The translations under genes were made by a program, and so were the position numbers. A DNA stretch of 64,000 nucleotides from Polydactylus sextarius (lineage: Eukaryota; Chordata; Actinopteri; Polynemidae): positions 13,691,001 to 13,755,000 of the forward strand of contig CM028918.1 of assembly GCA_016801845.1 (NCBI GenBank), given 5' to 3'. The notes beneath the pieces were generated by a model, which saw only the letters and a list, made by a program, of their open reading frames with translations, searched no databases and was not told the DNA's origin. Positions 24,201 to 38,000 of the stretch are shown piece after piece (position 1 is the stretch's first letter; each line of letters opens with the position of its first letter).

Positions 24201-27200
24201 CATCTGTAGTGTAAAGTGCTTTGAATGGTCAAGAAGACTAGAATGTGACTAGTGCTTTATAAATGCAGCCAATATACCATTTATTAGCCATTACATTATT
24301 CTACCTCTAGCCTGCATTAGATTGAGCCTAATGAAGTCTACACATGGAACTATAGAGAGGACATCATTTTGAATCAGATTAATGCATACCGACAGACCCC
24401 TCCCCATCCATACCAAGCCTGTCCATCCCCACTAAACATCATCCTGTTCTGACAGACTAGAAAAGGGGAGGGGGGTAGTCAGTGTGGACATGGGGACATC
24501 TGGTACTGTCTGAGACTTAAGCACAGCTTTTTTTTTTTTTCTCATTGTGGTGGGGGTAGGTCTGTTGTATGGGGTTAGGAGTGAAGAGCAACAGGACTGT
24601 CCATCTGTCTGAGGGAGTAGCTGTTTACCATCAGAAGGGTTTAACCTCTACAGTCACTACATTAGAGGCCATGTTCTCCTGACAGCTGCAGGAATACACA
24701 ACAGCAGGTGGATGGTTTCACATTAGGAGCTATTGTTTAATAGCAGGCTCCCTGCAGCCCATCACTACTTAATTATGCTTTTTAAAGCAGAGTGGCCTTG
24801 CCTTGAAAGGTGCTTGTGCTTAAGGATAAGTGGATGAATTTGTATTTGCCTTTGAAATCCACTTCATAAACAACCTCCACACACTTATGGTTCAAAACAT
24901 ATTATTTGCTTTCCTTTCATGATGTTTGTAAAGTGCTTGGCTGATACAAATACATTCGTAAATATAAATGCTAAGGAGTTAACAAACTCCACTGTGCAGC
25001 TGCTCTCACCTGGCTTCAATGTGGTGGAAGAGGTTGTGCCAGCGCTGGTTGACCTCCTGCAATGAACCATGGACCTGGGTCTGCTTGGCCTCATCACTGG
25101 CTAACAGCAGCTGCTCTCCCAGCTGTTTCAAGTGGCTCTTATTCTCACTGAACAGGTTAATTTCCTCCATGCAGTCCTGTGGAGAGAAGATGATGACGTT
25201 GGTTCATACATCATTCCTCAAGGAAAAATCAGGAAACACACAAACAGCGGCTATCTAACAGATTAAAATTCAAATCTGGATCTGTTTTATGTAAAAATGT
25301 TTCTGTGGTGTTATGTAACATGATGTGGATCATAAAAATCATCTGTTAATTCATCTGGTAAAACATATGTTTTCGTGCCCTGGAGCAGTTGGTCATCACT
25401 GCAAAGTGCCAATTTTCAGCTCTTCAGACAATTTCAACCACTGTCACATGCTTCTTCATTTTCTTTTCTCATCTAATGGCCCCAACACCTCGATCCAACA
25501 ATGTTCAAACCAATTATGACGTTGTTTACTAAATGCTCGCTTCATGATGAGACAGGAATGTATGGAAGGCTTTCAGTGACTGAAAGGACAACCGTTGTGT
25601 GTGAACAAAGGACACGAATCCCAGGCTGCCATCTGTTATAAACATAATGCACGTTGCTCATGTATGGATTTTAATCTTGCAGACACGAACGCTACTATGC
25701 TCTGAATTGTGGGTTGACGTGGGTTTTTATTCTGTATACCAGTGTTATAATACCAGTGTTATGATACCAGTGATATTACGCCTGTAAAGTAGGCTATCAC
25801 TCAGTAGTGGTATTTTAAAGTAGAGGAAACTTAAAACAGTTTTATTTCACCAAGATGAATTGGAAAAAGCTGATGTCATTTGTACCAGACCTAACCTTAC
25901 ATATCGTGTGTGTATTTGTGCAAAAAAATACTCTTCATCTGAGACTAAATATCCAAGGGTGGATCCTAATGTGTATCCTGTTTTCGAGTCTCTCACATAA
26001 AAACCTATGACAACCGTTAGGTTTGATAAGATAGATCTTGTACCTTCTTCAGCTTCTCCACCATTTCCTCGATGCTCAGATCTCCACTGTGGCAAACCTT
26101 GTTCTCCATCTGAGTCAGCCAATCACAGAACTCTTTGTTCTTGTCATTAAAGATGGTCCAGGCATTGAGGTGGTCTGCGATTTCTTGCCGACGCAAGGAT
26201 ACCTAGAAACAACAACAGAGTGGGGGTTTGAAAATCAACTGTCAATCAGGCAACTTTTCACACACTTTATAGTAGCGAGAGGAATCTGAGTTAAATATCA
26301 GACCACTGATAATTATGGACTAGAAATAAGGTCAATAAATTTTGAGCTTGTAAAGTGACTATAATTTCAACATTTGTAGTTGTAAATCAGCCTTTGTTTA
26401 CACACTACCAACTTAGGACACCGCTAACAAGCAAGTTGAGGCCAAAGTATTCAGTCCTTTGTCCATACAAAGTACTAAACATGATTTATAGATTTTAAAC
26501 AAATACAAAAAGAAGCTGATGAACCTAACAAGAGCAGAACAAATGTGTCTCAATTACCAAATTTACTACAGACTCGCTGGACGCAAGTGAGAGCAAAAAG
26601 GACTGTTTAACATGAAACAATGCCAAACATTTTGATGAATGTCAGTCCGGTCTGAAAGAGGGTTATTTGTTAAGATACTTCCCTTGTATTTATCCAGGGA
26701 AAACACTGTGACCCAAATCTAACACACAACAAAGCATTTTGTTGATTTGAGCTTGGTGAATGGGTGCATTTAAATGAGAAAATCACACAAGAAAAAAGTA
26801 TGGCTCATCTCAAAATCCCTAAAGTAAAAAATCATGTGAGATTACATGATGTGGAAATTAATTCAGGACTGTAAAAATGACTCGTGGATGAAATGTTTAA
26901 TCTTTCTGAATCAGTAATCAAATGAATTGAGAAAAATCCCTTTGAGAGTCTGGCTATTTGATAAAATGAACAAAATGCTTTTTCCTAATGAAAGCTTAAT
27001 ACGATTAAAACACTCTACTTCATAACTGAGGAGGGGGGCCGTTGATGATCTTTTGGGGGGGTTAAAAGGTTTAACGAGCCCACGGGGCACGATTGAATCA
27101 GCTATATTTTACTGTTCAGTGGCATTTATTTGATTTAAATGAGCCCTGCTTTGGTTTTAATGTACTAACACTGCTGGGCCTTTTGGACTCTGGAGAATTT

Positions 27201-28639
27201 AAGGAGCATTGTCAGCTGCAGTCGCCCTGTGAGGACTTTGTGCTTCCCCAGGAACAATAGAGCCTGTCCCCCTGAATCCCTTTAGCCCAGCCAGGCCATC
27301 TGCTCGTCGGACCCATTCCAGTGTCTTCCCCCCACCCACCTACAACCTGTTAACTATGCAGAGGAAGCTGTGGTGGCTCAGATCCATGCCCCCCGGCCAT
27401 GTTAGGAATGAATGGGGATGAAAATTCTTATGTGTGATCAAACAGCAGCTTTAAGTACCAGAATGAAATACCTGACATATGTTTTTATGTTGCAGGTAGT
27501 ATTCTTAACCCTCAGTGACTTCCAGGTCTGCCAGGAACAAATCCAGGAATTTTCAAGAATTTATACATTTAAAAACTTAAGAACTGAGGCGCTAGGATGA
27601 ACAGCTATCCGTGGTTGCACAAGTAATACAAGACAAAAGTTTAAACATCAAAAGAGAACCAAACAATGGGGCGCCCTGGCTGCTGTTGCAGCATCTGTGA
27701 ATCCTAGTATCTGCTGCCAAAACAGGAGGCAGGTGGGAGCAGTCAGGCAAACCGGGGATCCAATTAGTATGAATACAAACTATCAACATAACCCTTGCAA
27801 ATTGAATAAAATGTCCCAAGGATTACATAATCGTTGGTTCCATGAGAACAAAAGTGCATTTATGTTCAAGCCAAAAGATTTAACTGTAGGAATTTGAGCC
27901 TGTCTGTGTAAAGTACAGCTACTTTCACCGTGTGATGCAGTAACAGAATAAGTTGCCTTGTTCTCTTGAAGAGTTTCATGTGATTGCTTAGCTTGCAAAG
28001 TAAGTCAGGAGCTAATTGTAGCCTTTTAATAAGCTGTCAAGCAAAGTATTTCAAAATGTTTGAAAAACAGCAAAAGGCTTCACTGTGTTCATGTGCTGAT
28101 ACAAGCAGCAAGAGAAAACTTTTGCAGTAGATATGCATAGAGAACAAATTAATTTGACCTGTGGGGAAGCAAAGGTATTAGCAAGATCTTATAGTTTTCC
28201 CTCCATGAGCCTGCACATGCTCTTTTCTCTAGACAAATGAGTGTGTGTGTGTGTGTGTGTGTGTGTGTTCAGCCCCAGTGGTGCACAGGCTTTGTGTTGC
28301 TGGTCACTGCCAAGGAACCGCTGGTAGCAGCTTTTCCCTCCTTCTCCCTCCTCTCAGCTCCCTCTCCACCTGCACCATCCAGACTCTCTAACTCACTCTG
28401 CCTCATTTTATTGTTTCTCCCTTATCCTCTCTATCTATTCATTTCTATATTCATATATATTTCTTGACAGTTCTCACCTTCATGCACAGTTCTTCCCATT
28501 GACCATGGAGTTGTTCCAGCTGCTGTTCCAGCAGTGCAGAGTCACCAGCCGCGATGTACTGGGACAGGTCTGTCTTCATGGTGCCCAGTTCCCTCAGTTT
28601 ACTGGCCAAATGCTGCAGAGAGAGCTCTGTCTCCTGCAT

Positions 28640-28684
<45 letters not shown>

Positions 28685-28982
28685 TAACGTGCAGTCAGAG
28701 AACCATCAGTAGGCTGTATCTACAAGCTTCTCTGTCCCTTTCTTGCTCGCGTTTACTCTGACCATCCAGATTAAAGGGCTGTGGACGGGACAGGGGGAGG
28801 GTAGAAGGGGGTAGAAAGGGGGAGGGGAGTGAAAGCGTGGGGGTATTAAAAGAGGGAAAGGGGGGTAAACTCAGAGGCACTCTGGTGGTATGGGGGGTAG
28901 ATGATAGAGATGAGTGGGTGGGGAAACTTTCGGCAGTTTAAAAACAAACTGACCACTTATTCATGCTGATGAGTTTTATTAG

Positions 28983-29073
<91 letters not shown>

Positions 29074-32000
29074 TTAATATGTAGTTTTATGTGTCATTGT
29101 CAAATTATGTTACATTATGCAATGACAGCTATGTAATTAGTGTAATGACAAAACCAAATTGTTATTATTGCTTTGCAATTTTCCATCTAAAACCATAACT
29201 GACCTGTTATTATTGCAGATTACACAACCAACTCTCAGTGGCACATTAACCTTTTTCCTCCAGAGATACTAACAAAACAGTTTGGATTCTAAGAAGTTCA
29301 AAAAACAAATCTCTTCTGGCAGCAGATTTTAAGGGTTTTTTCAGAAAGTTAACAAAGTCCTGCTTTATTAATGTGAAGTAATATAAAGGAGATTGCATTT
29401 GCTTTTTTCTGGTAGTAGATTAGCTCTGTTGATCCAGTTCAACACTTAGATCAAGCTACCAGTGTAAAACCTCAGGTTTCAGACACATTGATGTTTATTG
29501 AAGTCTATGGCAGTGGCCAGAATCACTCAATTAATATAAACTGTCACAACTCACAGTGTAATGAGATGTAAATCATTGAGGCATCATTGACAGGTGTAGA
29601 TATGAGTGTATTGAGAATATTGCTGTGTGATTATTTCTAAAATATTTCAGAAAACAGTGCAAAGTAAGATCTGATAGTTTTTTACAGACTGATTTATAGA
29701 AAAACCAAAATAGCAAATAACATCTTGCTTCTAAACTTTATGAGTCTGGAAATATAAAGCAGTCGCAACATATTATTCATAAATAGGCATAAACAAACAC
29801 ACCACCCATTCATCTAGTCACCTGAATGAGCTTCTCTTTCTCTCTCCTCTTGTAGTTCAGGCAGCTGCTGCGTTGTCCTGGTCTTCAACTCATCCAGGTC
29901 AGACATGATGTTTGTTATCCCATCCTGACACTGAGACCACTTCTAAATAAAAAAGGACACAGAAGTGTGTGTTTAACAAACATCTGACAGTCTGATTTGT
30001 AATTTGCATTATCTAGTAAAAAACGCTGAGCTTCTGTGAAAAACTATTCAACAGATTTTTGCTATATTGTGCAATAAGTATATTCTGAGAACCACTAGTA
30101 ATCAAATTAAAACATACATACATTTTCAATCAAGGCAGAGCTTTTAAGATATACAACTAAAACTTAAATGAGTTTTGTTATATTTTAAAGGCTTGAAAAA
30201 TGTGCACAAATGATTAAAATGATCATATCTGTAGATGTTTTTGAATGATCTTATCTTACATTAATCTGATACTCATACTTGTAAACACCTGATATCAAAG
30301 GAAAAAAGTCATAAATGCACCAAAAGGTACAAAACAGTTTCCTGCTGCTACAAATCTCCAGATTCTTGTGATGATGCTCACTTCCTGTCAAAGCTCTGGT
30401 TTGTGCTTCACTGCTTCTCTCTTCTGTGTGGTTTTTGACATGTTGCTCGGAGGGATTTTCTTTTCCGCGAGTAGATCCTGTTTAGCCTGATGGGGTTAAC
30501 ACAACTTTCCCTGACCTCTCTGTACACTGGAACATTCAGATGCTCGACTGTAATTAACACAGTTCATGAAGCAGGACAGACCCTCTTAAACGGAGACAGT
30601 GTTGATCACGAAGCGCAGCGCAGAGCCACCAGTATACCACAAGTCAGTGTTTGTTTTATTATGGTAGAATCAGGTCAGATTTCATGGTAAAATATTAAAA
30701 TGTCTAAGGGATATCTATCATCGCAGATTGAAACATAATATATTAGAAGGGTTAAATATGGATGTTACCTGAACAGTTGTATTAACCAGGTCTCTCCTCC
30801 TCCCCAGCAGTGAAGTGGTTCGTTTCCAGGCCTTCTCAATGTCCTGGAGCTGCAACAGCATTTGACTCTGACACTCAGAATCTGTCGTTGTTTTACACAA
30901 GTGTTTGCCAGCCTCCAGTGTCTGGTTGTACACGGTAGAGTGCTGATCCAAAGCCTCGGCGACACACTTGGACAAGAATGGGAAGTAAGGTGTGTGTTTA
31001 AATTTGTGATTAGATTACTTTTCTACACATAGGATGTAAAATCTGGTACATAATAGCAATTTCTGTAAAGAAATTAGACTTTCATCCCAGAGAAAAGGGA
31101 TACACTGATTACAAATTAGATACATCCCAAAATTTAAAATTGGATTTTTGCCACCACAAAAGCAGATTTTTCTTTTGTGTGTCTCTACAATTTCATCATC
31201 ATCTTTTGTTCCGCTTTTATTTTTTGTTGACATTTAAGCAAAACAATGACAAAAGAGCACTGTTGTTTTCATCTGTGCTAACCTGGTAATCATCCACACA
31301 GCTTTGTACCCGCTGCAGCGTGCACAAAGCGGGACCAGCAGGAGGCAGCAGAGGGTCAACGTCCCTCAGTAGCTTCCACAGAAGTTTCAAACCATGTTGG
31401 TAGATTCTCCGTTGTCTGAACTCGTCTTTAGCCAGAGACCTGTGCTGGCCAACCAGAGCAACGGCGCTGAACCAGCTCTCCCTCAAACAGGTTACTTGTG
31501 CGATGAGCTCAGATCTGTGGGAGAAGCAACAGAAGAGGTTCAATTTATGTGTAGTATTATACAAACACATAAAGTGGTGTAAGTCATAAAATAAAAAGGA
31601 GAAAAACCAATCTGCCTGTCATAAGTCCTTCACAGGTAATTACTACAACAACACAAACTCAGCAGAATTTTAAGAGCATTTTATAGTCTGTGGTAACAAA
31701 CCCAGCAGGGTTCGGAACAGAAGGAACTTTCCTTTGGCACCTTTAAGGATTTAAGAGTTTTCCAAACACTGTAAAAATGATTCAAGAATGCATCAAAGAA
31801 AGAGAAATGTAACTGTTCCAGCGCAGGAAGCATCTGCACACACTGCATAACGTTGTAAGTCACTGCGCATGTGTGACTGTTAATGGCAACAAAAGGAATG
31901 TAACAGGAAACCTCAAATCTAATTATTTTAGATGACAGGTTTTGACTATGAAGACTATAAAGCCACTCACTAATATCTCAGATCTCTACTAGTTTCCCTC

Positions 32001-35000
32001 CAGTACGGGGCAGAGAGAGCTGAAACATTTCAGACCTTTTTAGATACTGGTACTACAATAATACCCACTGGTTTCACCACAAACAACAACAATTAATTGA
32101 TAAGTAAAACATTTAATCAATACACAAAAAGCAGACATCCCCTGACACTCTTATGATATCTACTTTATAATCTTTCTCATTTTATCTACCATTTTTCTGT
32201 CACTGTTTTCTTATCAGAAAACTGTTGTTTGCATCTAACATGAGCCAATCAGAGGCAGGCAAACATTGACCTTGGAAAAAATAAATGAGAACAACAGCTG
32301 CTATTTTGAGAAATAACAAGAAACTCTGAGACTGTGACAGACAATAAATAATCATATCCCTGTGGTCCTTTAGTTTCTGTTATAACCATATCGAGACTTA
32401 ATTCCCCTAGATGCCGCAACATCTCATTTCTCTAGCACTGCTTGCGCCATGACACAATTGTTACAATAAATATAGCTATTCTAAACGTCTCTTAAGCTTT
32501 ATAACGTCTTGATGTGCAACATTAAGTTATTTAAATGTGAAATTATAGATGGTAATTTGACCTTCTTGGCAAACCATCTGCTGTTCTTATGAATTAGTTT
32601 TTTCCAATACTTTTCCATAAATTACATGTACCTTTTCTGTCCCGTTTCTTTCTCCATGGTTTTGACTGCGTCACAGAAAAGATCCTGAAGAAGCTGGTGT
32701 CCAGTAATTATTTCAAACTGAAGTCTCTGGTGAGATAAATCATGGCAACAATAGAGAGAACACAACGGAAATCAGTGACATCTATTTTTTTTAATTAATA
32801 TTTGTTATCAGAAATGACTCAATAGAGTCATTTATAAAAGTAATGTCAATGTGAAATTAAGACATTTTTTTTTGCTGCAAAGCAACATCCACTACTCAGA
32901 ACAAATACACTGGAGCTGCCAAATGTTCTGCTATAATCACAGTGATGTATGAAACAAGCGTTCATGGTGAGGAGGTCATTTGCTCAACTTCCCGAAGCCT
33001 TAATTACCAAATATTTCTTTGTCAACATGCTTGTCATCTCGTAACACACGGGCAGTAAATAGATGAACTGTTTATCTGGAGTTCATGAAGATGTAGGAAA
33101 GGATTTATGAACGATGAAGTTAACACTGGTTTTCCCAGAACAAAATAGAAGAGCTGGTGAGTTCATTTTTCTTTTAACTCAGACTTAACAAAGTGTCTGT
33201 TAGTGTTTCGGGCTATTTGTTACTGACATTTCTGCCAGAGAGTAAAACCTACACCACCTTAAATTCCAATCCCACAAGAAAATGTAAAAGTAGAGTCTAT
33301 ATGTGATTTAGAAAGTGGTTTAGGAAAGAAATACAGAGATTCTAAAGAGGTCATTGATTGTACCTGATGGACAGTGAGTATCTCTTCGAGGCAGGAGTCA
33401 CTCTGAGGTTTTTTGAACACTGGCTCTTCAGTAAGTTTCTCCTTTATATGTGTCAGTATTTTACATCTCTCCTGAAAGGAACGCTCAGTCTGCAGTGCTC
33501 TGGAAAACAAAATGTGACTCACAAATTTAAAAAAATCATACAGTAAGCTACTGTTGTACCTTTCCTGTAGACTTTTCAAATATAACATGCACCAAACATT
33601 TCTATCATGTTTCCATTTAGACTTAAATCTGTTCACCTGTTCATGTCAGATATGCGAGTCATGCTTTCAGTCCACTTCCTGCTGAGCATGTGCAGTGAGT
33701 CTCTCTCCTGGTTTGTGAGGCTCAAGTAATGATTCACCTCCCTGACGTCAACCAGTGATGGAAACAGAGAAGTGAGTTCCATGAGAACCTGCTGCACATC
33801 GAGAGAAACATTAAACATGAAGCACATTTGTAGTTAAAACCCCACAATCAAAATGTTTTTTTTTTTTTTTTTTTTTAATGAAGAATGACATCCAACATGA
33901 TGTACATTGAACTAACAGGACCAACCTTCACAGAGTCTTTGTCTTTTAAACCGGCCTTTAGTTTACAGTGTATGTTCTGTGTTTGCTTTTCAAGGGTCTG
34001 CAGGCAAGTATGAAACATCTTCTGCTCCTTCAAATCCTCCTGCACATGGAGAAAAAAGTAAGTTCAGGAGAGCTGCGTGTAGTTAAATCTATTATTTCTG
34101 GAGATATTTTTTCTGATACTTTTTCTTACCTGAAGACTTAGTTTTTTCCCTGACATCGCCTGGCTCAGCAGCACGACGTCACGTGACAACAGTCTGGTCT
34201 CTGACTGGATTAAATTAGCGGCCGGTGGTTGGAGTCGTCCAATGAGAGGCTTGGAAGCTTCCAGCACGTCTCCCACGCTGCTCTGCAAGTCGTGAGCAAC
34301 CTCCTGCAACTTCTGTTGTTACAAATTGAGAGAGAAAAAAACAAACAATGAATTGCATCGATTAAAAGATCAAGATTAAGATATGTCATCTTTTAAACTG
34401 AGACTCAAAAACCACCTTTACTCTTTGGCCTTTTCTGTCTCTTAGCTGTCCATTCCTTATCTCTTTTTTGTAATCACGTGTGCCCTTCATTGTTGTCGTT
34501 CAACTGTTATTTTGTGCAGGCCTACTTTTTTGACCTCTTTGTCTATTGTTAATCTCTGTGTTTGTCCTGCTTACTCTTTTATCCCCATTACTACTGTAAC
34601 TGTGCATGCCTCTCTCTTATGCTTATCATTTTATGTTTATGCTTTGTATTTTATCCTTGTTTTTAGCCACCCTCTGTATAGCACTTTGGTCAGTGAAAGC
34701 TGCTTTCAAATGTGCTTTATAAATTAAATTACTTACTTACCTAAGTAATAAGACCCGCAATGGAGAAACTGTGTTTTTTATCTATATAACATAGTGTTAA
34801 TATACTGTAAACAGATGTGATTTATAATGGTCTTTTCTTGTGAACTTTTGAAAAGCGTAGAAATGGGGGAAAAAAATTACCCAAAAACCCATTGACTTGT
34901 TTTTCTGTATAAATGTACAAAAAAAAAAAAAAAAAAATAGCAAGCAGGTAATGCACTATCTGGACTAAGCATGAACACAACAGATCTAGTGTATGAACAC

Positions 35001-38000
35001 AGCACGGACCATCGCTGGTATTTCTGACCATGATTGGATGCTGCCTGTTCCTTTCCAAGAATAGGAGACCAGTCACTGAGAAAAACATCTAATCAAATTG
35101 TGAATGTGATGCAAAGACTCTGAATCAGCACCAGGATGAGTCAAGCAGGGAGTTTCTCTAGGTGACCCTCATAGATGTCAGAAATGTTTTCAAATTTCAC
35201 ATCAACAGCACACATGTGGTTACATGGTTCTTTATGTATCTGAATATGTTGTGCATTCATATAAAGAATATTACTATTATTTAAAATGTTCCCCAGTTAA
35301 AGTTGTTGCTAACCTCAAACAAATAACAAGAATGTAGAATTACACCAGGCCACTTTCTCCTATTACATCAGTTATCTTATTGCTGGATTTTGCTGTACAC
35401 ACGTTATATATGCCGCATGAACTCACCTCCACTGACTGAACCATGACCTGTGTGTCTTGGTCAGGTGAACGTGAAGAACTCGTCAGCTCCTCCCACTGAA
35501 GCCACAAGTTTTGCAGGCGAAGGGAACAGTTCTCAGAAAGAGGACTGTACTCCCGCCAGAGGGAAAGTGTCTGTCTGATCTTCATCTCCTCATCTTTTAG
35601 CTCCTGCACCACATCCTTCCACCTGACATGGTCATGAAACATTAGTACTCTATCACATTTATCTGCATACAGTGCAATATTGTCACTATTTTGACTCCTC
35701 TTGATGTTGATGTATCCAAATGTGGAGAAGAAACGACTTATAGTGACAGCTTAACATTTCTGTCATCTGAAACTTCAAATTCTTAAACAGGTTTTAAATT
35801 GTTATATTTAGCTTAAAGGTAGGATTGGATGTGCATAATTTTTACTGAATGGCGATTTTTTTTTCATTTCACTTTTAAATTCACTGATTGACCATTTTCT
35901 CATTTATGATACTGACTGTTTTTGCTCTCCTTCCATGTGATCACTCAGTTCCTGTGCAGCTCCACCGTGAAAAGTCTTAATGACACTCTGAAAGGATTTT
36001 TCCACAGCTGTCCAAAGCTCTTCTCCGTTTCTTGTCTTCCCTTGGAGTTGCTGTGCAAAGAAAAACACCTTGACTTCTTATTTCCATCTTAAAGAGTTTC
36101 CACATAATCCTGCACCTTGTCACTGACCCATCCATCTGTCAAAACTAGATGGATGGGGTTTGAATAGTTACAGCTTAATGTTTCAACAAAATGATTCAAC
36201 AAAAAGAAGAATCATCAACCCTTTTTAGATTCAGGAAGTTTAAGAGAGAGATTTACTTGATTTAATGTGATGATTATTCTGATAGAATACATGATATCAT
36301 TCTGTCTTTTGCATGTGTGGAAAACATGATAACTGATGCTTTTGCTCACCAGGAGAAAATCCCTGTATCCCTCTGCCTGCTTCAGTGAGAACAGAGGAAC
36401 TTGCTGGTGCTGCAGAGCACAGCGCACCCTACTGGTGAGCAGAGTAACCTCCCTCAGGTCTCTGTCAAAACGACTCCAGTCCTCAACAGTCTGTTGTAGA
36501 GCTGGTCTCAGAGACTTGATCTGCAAATTCCCAGAGAGAAACTGGATGAGAATCTAAAATGATCAGTTAGGGAGCATTTATTTACTATCAGTATATATAT
36601 ACTATATAACAGAAGCAATCTTCTGTTGGTCTGTTTTAATATAAAGCCATAGTTAAGTGTCCATCTATCTATTCAGTATCTATACCACTAATCGTGTTGA
36701 GTGTCACTCTGGGTCTGGAGCCAAGTACAAGCATTTGAAAAAAAAAAAAAAATCTTCTATATATTCTTGATGGACTGAAGACAACTGTAGTATTTCATTC
36801 TATCAATTAAGAATATTGAACATCAGTATGATCCTGTGAAGTTACACAGAAACAGTTACAGAGAAACATTTATGTTCAGTGAAAATCATATTTCTAATGA
36901 TCTGGAGATCATTAAGTCACGCTCTTCTTTAATTCTTTTCCCATGAAAAAAAACCTGGGTCTTCAGCTGCTTGTAGTTCAGTTATGTTCACCAGCTGTTC
37001 GCTACCTTTGTCTGTGTGCTTTTTTTCCACAGTTGACAAGGGAAAGTGAACCAGGGAAGTTGTAACCAAATCAAAGCAAGCAGTTCTCAGGTCTACAAAT
37101 CTTTCATAGTCTCTTCTGGTTCAACACAGCAAGAGTAATCATTCATATAAAAAGTACTGATATAGATTTTTTTGGCTATCAGGGCAATGTACATGTATAT
37201 GAGTGATTCCAGTTCAAATTTAATTAGTAGAAATTACATTGTAGTTTATCTTAAACCCTCTTAACTTCCTGGAAACTACTTTTTTTTTTTTTTTTTTTTT
37301 ACCTGCTGACTAAGATTCTCACAGGTGTGACAAACGCTTTCTATCTGGTTTGAGAAAGCGATGTCACAAAGATGTTCTTCTTCCTTTTCAGCATACGCCA
37401 GTGTGGCTTTCAACTCCTGCAAAGCTGCCATTACCTCCTTCGCTTTGTCCTCAATACCCTGGTTACAAAAAAACAAACAAACACAATCTCACATCTGAGG
37501 GTAGCAGCAACAACACAAACATACACCTGCTTACTTCCTGTTACCATACCTCCCACTCTAGCAGAGTGTTACGAGACAGAGTTTGACTGATGGGTTGTTT
37601 CCACTGATTCAACTGCTTTTTCTGCTGCTCTATCCAATGGCGAAGATGCTGTAACTGCTTCTCTCTGTCTGCACAAGTGTGATGCATCTGCTCAGCTCCA
37701 TGAATCTGAGGAAGAAGGCCAAGTGGTAGATCATTCATGTGTTGAAATAACAGCCACACCTGGAACATTATGTTTCCTTTCGGTCTGTTTGGAAACGAGT
37801 TACATAAGATGCTTCCACTGTTGTTGTCGGAGTCTGTAACTTCTATATCTGTTTGTATACAGATGCTTTGTCAGCTCAGCCTAGTTTATAATAGGTATAT
37901 AAGTATATTAGGTCTGAAAATGCACCAAAAGTTCCATTTAATTAATTCAATTTCAGGCTCTGCAGGTTGCTGGGATACTGACCTGGTTCTCTAGCTCCCT

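Larger units (their letters stand above)
21553..25009. other. 3.5-kb syne2 intron with putative regulatory sequence
   Basis: No exon was found. Two motifs resembling RFX X-boxes lie at 21958-21971 and 22034-22046, next to GTGT/CACA runs. A repeat tail lies at 24163-24285. The stretch 24330-24800 is less AT-rich and has several homeodomain- and SOX-like words, and may be a conserved non-coding element. Other stretches look ordinary. Confidence 0.4.

Noticed and set aside
28642..28687. Possible CRISPR-like or tandem array at the CA/TA repeats
   Set aside because: These are simple microsatellites without spacers, in a vertebrate gene.
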